DNA of 64,000 nucleotides from Neurospora tetrasperma FGSC 2508 (lineage: Eukaryota; Ascomycota; Sordariomycetes; Sordariales; Sordariaceae), in NCBI RefSeq assembly GCF_000213175.1, contig NW_009799101.1, positions 702,077-766,076 of the forward strand, written 5' to 3'. Below, piece by piece: positions 58,446 through 64,000 of this stretch (positions within the stretch are counted from its first letter, which is position 1; each line of letters begins with the position of its first letter). The translations under genes and the position numbers were made by a program. Below the pieces are notes generated by a model. The model searched no databases and had not been told where the DNA came from. It saw nothing but the letters and a program-made list of their open reading frames with translations.

Positions 58446-58535
58446 GGGCCGCTGGTCTAGTGGTATGATTCTCGCTTAGGGTTCAATCCTGAGCATTCTT
58501 GCGAGAGGTCCCGGGTTCAATCCCCGGGTGGCCCC
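58446..58535 (+). tRNA. tRNA-Pro (anticodon AGG) with 18-nt intron
   Basis: The acceptor stem GGGCCGC pairs with GTGGCCC (one G-T pair). D-arm GGTCTAGTGG (A box), anticodon stem CTCGC/GCGAG with loop TTAGGGT (anticodon 58478-58480), T-arm CCGGG TTCAATC CCCGG (B box), discriminator C. An 18-nt intron (58482-58499) sits one base 3' of the anticodon, the canonical place in nuclear tRNA genes. Confidence 0.95.
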
Positions 58536-58539
58536 ATAA

Positions 58540-58545
58540 TTTTTT
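58540..58545 (+). terminator. Pol III terminator of tRNA-Pro
   Basis: A run of six T begins four bases after the discriminator base. Confidence 0.85.
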
Positions 58546-59074
58546 CCTATTTGCTCTTTTTGTTCCTTTTCCTTCTAGCATTTTTAATACATCTTCCATC
58601 TGTCCTTTTCGTCTCGCTGTGTAACCGGTTTCTCTAATATTTATGATTTGTATAATATTTATTTACTATGCCCTTCGCTTCCAAGGCTTGGTTTGTTTGT
58701 TCGTGAGCTAACTGCCAAGAAAAACCCACGCGACGTTGGATGATCTGCCACTTCCTAGGATCCAATGCAACAACTAGACCTATACAACTACAAGTAACAA
58801 ACCTTGGTTCGAGACACGATAAAAAAAGGATATCAAGTATATCACTACATCGTTGGGTTCAATAGGTCTCGCCTATGCAAGGAACTCGAGCTCTCTATCA
58901 CAAGTAGCATCTTCCTCCCCAAGCTACCCCCCTGTTTATTTGTCTCTTTTTGCATCCCTTCCTCGCGAACCGTGGGTACTCTCCATCGGCGGCATGTCAG
59001 CTACCCTGCACCTGATATCGTTCCGGTCAAAAGCGCGATAGGAGGATTTGTCTCTTGAAAATTATCGGAGCACA
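58546..59074. other. Intergenic / upstream region of the CorA-like gene
   Basis: Pyrimidine-rich stretches (58546-58610 and 58905-58950) precede the gene, as is common in fungal promoters. No separate gene is supported. Confidence 0.5.
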
Positions 59075-61203
59075 ATGGGATCCAGGTCGCCAAGTCATGT
59101 TGATAACCTCGGGGTGCAAAACTACGCCGGTCACGGTCGCAGTCACAGTCACGATTTTGTTGCTGAAAACAACGAGGCAATCCCGAATGTGGGAAAATAT
59201 CACAACGCCCGTGACTTTGCTGCACTGGGACCACGGCCAGCACCGTCCATGACCCTGGAAGGAGCGGTTGGAGATGGGGAGGGTGGTAGATTAAGTGACG
59301 ACCGATGGTCGAGGCCTCACGTATACTATCCATTTGACAACACAATGGGCACTAACCCGGTCCGCATGGACATTCGGTCCACCGTATCTACCGCGGATCT
59401 TCCCAACGTCTGCCGTCGTTCGACTGTTCGCTCTGGTATTTTCAAGACCGTTGACGACTTCCAGGACTTTGATGTTGGTGGGCCTGGCTGGCACCGTACG
59501 CTGATATCCTACACCCGGCTTCCCAAGTCGCATGCTGATTATGATTCTTTTCAGCTGGCGCAGAACCAGGGCTGGATCCGAGGAAGGCTGATGGAGGACA
59601 TGCCTCGATGCCTACTCTTAGTGTACCATGTGATATTACCGTGGTCGACTTCTCACACGATCGCCTTGCGACATATAGGCATAATAACGAAACGCTCGCT
59701 TCATTTATAAGCCTGCCCCAGCCGGAATGGGTCAAATGCCGCTGGATCAGCGTCAATGGTCTGAGCTGGGATGTCATCCAGCTACTGGGTCGGCACAAGA
59801 ACCTGCATCGACTTGCTATCGAAGATCTTTTGAACCCGCGCAACAGAACCAAAGCCGAATGGTGTGTATATGCGTGCGGACCCTTCATCAACTCGGTCAG
59901 GATCTGACGAAGATATTAGGTTCCCAACTCATGTTTTTATTGTCTTGACTCTCCAGAAACTTGTTCGCATACAGAACTTAGATGCCCAAGAAAGCGAATC
60001 AAAATATGTTGATTGCGATAAAGCGAACAACAGTGGGAGAAATGGTGAGTTGGGTGGCGATGGCGGTCCTAACCTCTATAGCCGCCTGAAAGAATATTAC
60101 ACCCGCGCAAGAAATGTTTCCCTGGACCGGAAGCTCGGGAGAGGGAATCCCAATCTACCAGCTAGTCCTCGCGGCCAGACCGGCTCCTCACCAAGTTCCC
60201 TCCGCAATCTAAATCTTCACGGGCTTCGGACACTACAGACATACCACTCGAGATGGGATGAGCCACGCACTCATTACATGGAACAACACTCAGCCTTAAT
60301 GTCTAGGGATCTTGCCGTTGCCTGCGAACAGGTAGCTATGTTCGTTACTCAAGATAACACTATTATCAGTTTCTTCGAGTGTTCGGCTCAAGACGTCGAG
60401 GCTCCCATCATCCGCCGTCTCCAAACCAAGGATACCATCATCCGGCAGTCTTGCGACGCTTCAATGGTTGGCCAGGCTATCATCGACGCCATCATCGACC
60501 TAGCGATGCCAGTGACCACGTGCTATACTGAAGTTATTGGCGATCTCGAGCTCGACGTGCTTACCAAGCCCAATATCAAGCACACCAAGAGCCTTTACAT
60601 TCTCGTCACTGAGATGAACAAGATGCTGAGCTTTATAAACCCAGTGATTACTCTCATAAACGCTCTTCGCGACCACAAAACAAATATGTCACAAGAAGCA
60701 GCAACCAGAAATCTTCAAAACCCGAGTCATGGCGTCATCATCACACCGACAACTTACATCTATCTTGGAGATGTTCTTGATCACTGCCTCTTGATCACTG
60801 ATACATTGACCCAGCTGAAGGGCTCGGCTGAGGGCATGATTGATCTCATCTTCAACACGATATCGGCAAAACAAAATGAGTCGATGAAGCAACTTACGAT
60901 AGTCACCATCATCTTCCTTCCCCTGACGTTCCTTACCGGCTACTTTGGTCAAAACTTTGAACACTTTCCCGGGCCAAATCACTCGATTGACTACTTGTGA
61001 GTAACCCTACATGCCTCTGTTAGTCACTTCTCTGCTAATCTCGAAACTGTAGCTGGAAAATTGCGGTCCCTGTGGTGTTGGCCACTGGGCTCCTACTACT
61101 GGCACAGGCCATCCACGATTATTGCAGATCGTGGGTGCAACAGCTCCGTATCGGGCAGTTGAAAAGGGCGCGGAAGAGGCGTCGAGGAAAGAAGCAGACG
61201 TAG
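59075..61203 (+). CDS. CorA-family divalent metal (Mg2+-type) transporter, four exons
   Basis: Membrane transporter of the CorA/Alr1 superfamily, expected to import Mg2+ or related ions. Exons 59075-59495, 59555-59861, 59920-60996 and 61053-61203 (introns 59, 58 and 56 bp, all GT-AG) give 651 residues. Start: ATG with A at -3 and G at +4. A long disordered N-terminus is followed by WHPGAEPGLDP at the first junction, the fungal CorA signature block ITVVDFSHD, WVKCRWISVNGLSWDVI, LHRLAIEDLLN, NRTKAEWFPTHVFIVLTLQK across intron 2, a large cytosolic domain, MKQLTIVTIIFLPLTFLTGY (TM1), the pore motif FGQNF, and TM2 IAVPVVLATGLLLLAQAIH split by intron 3, then a basic tail (KRARKRRRGKK). The pore motif is GQN, not the classic GMN. 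There are no stops or RIP marks, so it is probably functional. Confidence 0.9.
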
Positions 61204-61689
61204 ATGTGTAGCTCTCCGTTCAAGGTCGTCAGTCAGGTAGCTGAGATCTTACCTACTGTCCCTGGTCAGCTGGTCTCACATTGTATTGATATACGCTGTG
61301 TAGAACAGCGCGCTACCTGTTCTGAGTTCGGCATCATTAGGAAGCTTATCGCACCCAGCTCATGACCTTGTCTTTCTGCGTAAGTTCTCATGGATGTACG
61401 TACTGACCTCGAAAACTGTGTGGGGCGCAATACTTTTAAAGACGAAGAAGTTATTTAGACGGCGTCACAAGTGCTACGCTGGGAGCTCTTCTTGCAGGCA
61501 GATACCCATATGAAGCATTCGGCCCTGTTCGACACTCAAGCCTTAAGCGACTTTACCCTTGTTGTGGTACCGGATTTCCCAGCTGGATTCGTCGTGTTTG
61601 CAAGTTAAAGACAACTCAATTAGACAGTTACTGACTGAGTTGTAAAAAGACCAAGCAACGTCAGTCAAATTTACAGACGACCGAAACTC
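61204..61689. other. Intergenic, no gene seen
   Basis: Probable 3' UTR of the transporter and spacer to the aldehyde dehydrogenase pseudogene. No supported frame. Confidence 0.5.
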
Positions 61690-62781
61690 ATGAACATACC
61701 TAGCCCTGGCCTGTCCACTTCATGGAACAACTACAGCTGCTATACATAGTACATCAATGGACTGTCCCAACCGAGCTCGGACGGTGCCACCTTCCTTGCC
61801 AACAACCCGATGACGGGTCAGCACATATACATGTGCGCATCAGTCTCTGTCGATGACTACAGTCTTGCCATCACAACTGCCTACGAGGCATACCGGTCAC
61901 GGTCGAAGACAGGTCCTACCGCTAAACGACGGTCTTCTGGAGACTGCCGACATACTCGAGTTGTACTTACGCTACTAGTATAGCAGTGAGATAATGTCCC
62001 AGGAGACCTCGGCGCCAGGTTGACGGGTTAAAATCAACATTCACTCCATCGCCGGGACACTGAGGGAAATTGCCGGTCAGGCCGCTCAGATACGAGACGA
62101 AATCATCCAGACGGATCGGCCTTGGACGACGGCATTCATGAGAGACGGCTGGTCGGTGTCGTGTTTGGAATAGCTCCTTGGAACGGCCCAGTACCTAAAT
62201 AATGCGGAGCTTGCCCCGAGCTTGTTATATTTTTCAAGCGCTGATAAGTATCAATAGGTGATTTCCACGGCAAAAGCGGTGGCCCGTTCTGTCATTTGCG
62301 GGAACACAATCGTGTTGAAGCCATTTGAGTCCAGCCTTTAAAGCCGGCACCAGCAAGACGTGTCATTGACCTGGTTAAGTCAGCGGTTCATGGCGACGGC
62401 ACGAAGCTGCTTGCGGGTGACCTTAAAATCACGGGTCCCAACAAGATCATTCTGAGGCCCCATGAAGAAGGAATCGGAGTCGTTTGGTTTTCGTCATGAT
62501 CCTCTTCGGATTCGAACTCGATGAGGAAGCAGTTGCGCTGACCCATGATAGTGAGTTTCTGCTTTGTGCAAGCGTTTGCTTGAGGGAATTTATCAGAGCA
62601 TTGGATATTGCGAGGCAGTTCGGGCAGGTGCTTGTCAGATCAACGGGCCTGCCGTGTATGTCGAGGCAACTCTGCCCCAAAAGGGACTGGTGGAAGCAGT
62701 GGCTATGGTCTGTTCGATGGCATGGCCGGGGTTAGGGCCTTCACGGAGAGGAAGCTTGTTACGTCCCCACCTCCAAGCTGA
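61690..62781 (+). pseudogene. Aldehyde dehydrogenase pseudogene (salicylaldehyde dehydrogenase-like), catalytic core deleted
   Basis: The NAD-binding half starts at ATG 61690: YINGLSQPSSDGATFLANNP, GQHIYMCASVSVDDYSLAI, AYEAYRSRSKTGPTAKRR, TLREIAGQAAQIRDEIIQTD, GVVFGIAPWNGPV, ICGNTIVLKPFESSL. It then jumps at about 62345 to RVIDLVKSAVHGDGTKLLAG, DLKITGPNKIILRPHEE, FELDEEAVALTHDSEFLL, IRALDIARQF and GACQINGPAVYVEATLPQ, GTGGSSGYGLFDGMAG, TERKLVTSPPPS, stop at 62779. The segment with the catalytic Glu and Cys (about 150 residues) is missing, and several frameshifts and stops (for example TAG after CYT) occur. A usual member has about 480-500 residues; this is about 330. Decay is by indels and deletion, not RIP. 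Parent function inferred: oxidation of an aromatic aldehyde. Confidence 0.78.
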
Positions 62782-63963
62782 GGTATGCTTTCTGACGTAG
62801 TGCGAGTCATGACTTCTTGACCTCATTCTATATGACAGTATCAACGTTACAATGGGCTGATGGTTTCTCTCTACCAGCGTGAAATGTGAAGAATGGGTAA
62901 CTCCGACGGTTGCCTATCCATGACGACAATACGTAGAAATAATTGTCTAGGCTCACGGAAGTGCGGTGCCGGATTGAAAAGCTGAGGGAAATTCGGCCTT
63001 ATCATGAAGGCTTGATCATCCCCCAGGCTATTCCCATGCTCTCTACACCACACTAGCGCTTCAGCCGACCACATGACTCTGGTGAATACGAGGACTCGAC
63101 TAGTGTAGTGAGGTACTGTGGTGTAAAGATTGGTGCTTGGATTACTCAGGTTCCATCAATGGCGGCCGGCGTGCATACCGACGGCGCTGTACAGTTGACC
63201 CCTGGTGCCGGGCGTTAGTTAGCGCGCGTTTTCAACACGCACTCTACGCAACTCAACCACCATTCCACCAAATTCAATAGAAGGAGCTCGTATTAACTAG
63301 ATACTCTTTGAACGGGTATATACCTACTTTATTCAACTTTCAGTTGTTACTGGTGTTGTCCAGCCGTTTTTCTGTGAATTTTGCAGACCTCCGTTGCAAG
63401 AACCGCACTAACAGACTGTATCTGTCGCCACTGGCGACCATAACCGGATTTCCCATTTATTGGGGTCACTGATGATCGTTCGGACAAGCTGGGGTGGTCG
63501 ACCCTGCAGGGGCCTCCAGTGGAATCGTGCAGAATCGGCCTGTTCGGGATGGAGAACTGCACAACTACGACATTAACCACATGGGCCGATGCTGATCGAT
63601 GTCAGCGCGGAGAAACATGTGCTGGGTGGTCCAATCATGCGCTTGGTTATGGAGAAAAGAGGCTGACCAAGGCCTCGGAAAGGTTACCTGAGATCGCTGC
63701 TACCAACGTTAGTCTATCAGCCAAGCGGTGCCACGGAATACGATACGAGACATTCCACCAAAAGACTTTACCCATTGGGCACGCTGCTGCGAAGATGGGC
63801 CCTCGGCTGAGGTGCTAGGTGAGGATCTTGATGATCCTGTAGTGACACCAGCAAGACAGGTGAACCGCCTAGTGATATAAATGTCGGGTCGCTGCCCTCT
63901 GCTTTGTATCCGATGGTGGTAGAACCGAAATCATCATCAGAATCTCACTCATCGATCTTACCC
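62782..63963. other. Unassigned region with decayed coding character
   Basis: Composition is like the host genes, but no full gene was recognised. Short plus-frame stretches look protein-like: RIEKLREIRPYHEGLIIPQA at 62955-63015, and SGIVQNRPVRDGELHNYD followed by INHMGRMLIDVSAEK, LGGPIMRLVMEKRG (63518-63664). They are separated by stops and lie in different frames. Minus-strand open frames here (62871-63074 and 63347-63580) have no recognisable motif. It may be remains of one or two genes, or an unrecognised gene with introns. Confidence 0.3.
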
Positions 63964-64000
63964 ATGATGAAACTCACTCTCCTCAGCGCGGCTCTTCTTG
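63964..64000 (+). CDS. Start of a probable secreted-protein gene, cut by the window end
   Basis: ATG-ATG at 63964 opens MMKLTLLSAALL, a Lys followed by a hydrophobic run, as at the start of a fungal signal peptide. The sequence just upstream (AGAATCTCACTCATCGATCT) resembles a CT/CA-rich 5' leader. Only 12 codons are visible, so the product is unknown. The start is chosen on the first ATG and the hydrophobic run; a chance frame cannot be excluded. Confidence 0.4.
   Translation, partial: MMKLTLLSAALL

Noticed and set aside
59001-59891. Several open frames on the minus strand and other frames within the transporter exons
   Set aside because: The plus-strand exons join at GT-AG introns into one CorA-type protein with family motifs; the others have none.

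Overview
The window comes from a filamentous ascomycete (Pezizomycotina). Pointers are a tRNA-Pro(AGG) with a short intron, fungal genes with 56-132 bp introns (a CorA-type metal transporter and a LaeA-like methyltransferase remnant), and about 57 kb of AT-rich DNA with the mark of repeat-induced point mutation (RIP): transposon reading frames stay recognisable, but Gln and Trp codons have become TAA/TAG and Cys, Asp and Gly codons show C-to-T or G-to-A changes. The sequence is bipartite. Positions 1-57283 are nested, RIP-damaged transposons with no intact host gene. Positions 57284-64000 have normal base composition and host genes.

Transposon compartment. Positions 1-6862 hold two Ty3/gypsy chromovirus remnants. 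The second is interrupted by a 2.2 kb gag-only LTR element (3215-5430, flanked by CGTAC) and a hAT-type MITE (5509-6041, 8-bp target duplication). From 6865 to 44861 lies a nest of one family of large DNA transposons (about 11-13 kb). It consists of a truncated end (6865-8560), host copy E on the minus strand (8563-44861), and two plus-strand copies, A (18757-31483) and B (31931-43867), both inserted in the same gene of E. Removing A and B together with one TA dinucleotide each restores E's reading frame at both sites. Each copy carries two divergent genes. One is a very long transposase-like protein with a D...C-x2-C segment like that of CMC/Plavaka-type fungal transposases. The other is a largely disordered protein with polyproline, Ser/Asn-rich and Tyr/Gly/Arg-rich parts. 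Element ends carry arrays of TTACCGT-like motifs in both orientations. Copy A has an in-frame Asn/His minisatellite that spans a 680-base assembly gap. Positions 44878-56695 are a small inverted-repeat element with Pol III-like boxes, split by a complete 11.2 kb Ty3/gypsy chromovirus on the minus strand (45073-56264, identical ATATA flanks). A truncated hAT MITE (56949-57283) ends the compartment.

Host compartment. The MITE abuts the C-terminal half of a LaeA/UMTA-like methyltransferase gene (57284-57856), so a chromosomal breakpoint is likely there. Then come tRNA-Pro (58446-58535), a four-exon CorA-family transporter of 651 residues (59075-61203), an aldehyde dehydrogenase pseudogene without its catalytic centre (61690-62781), an unassigned decayed stretch, and the start of a secreted-protein gene running off the right edge (63964-64000).

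All calls rest on reading translations and repeats by eye. Family names come from recalled motifs, and transposon gene borders are approximate because of RIP.
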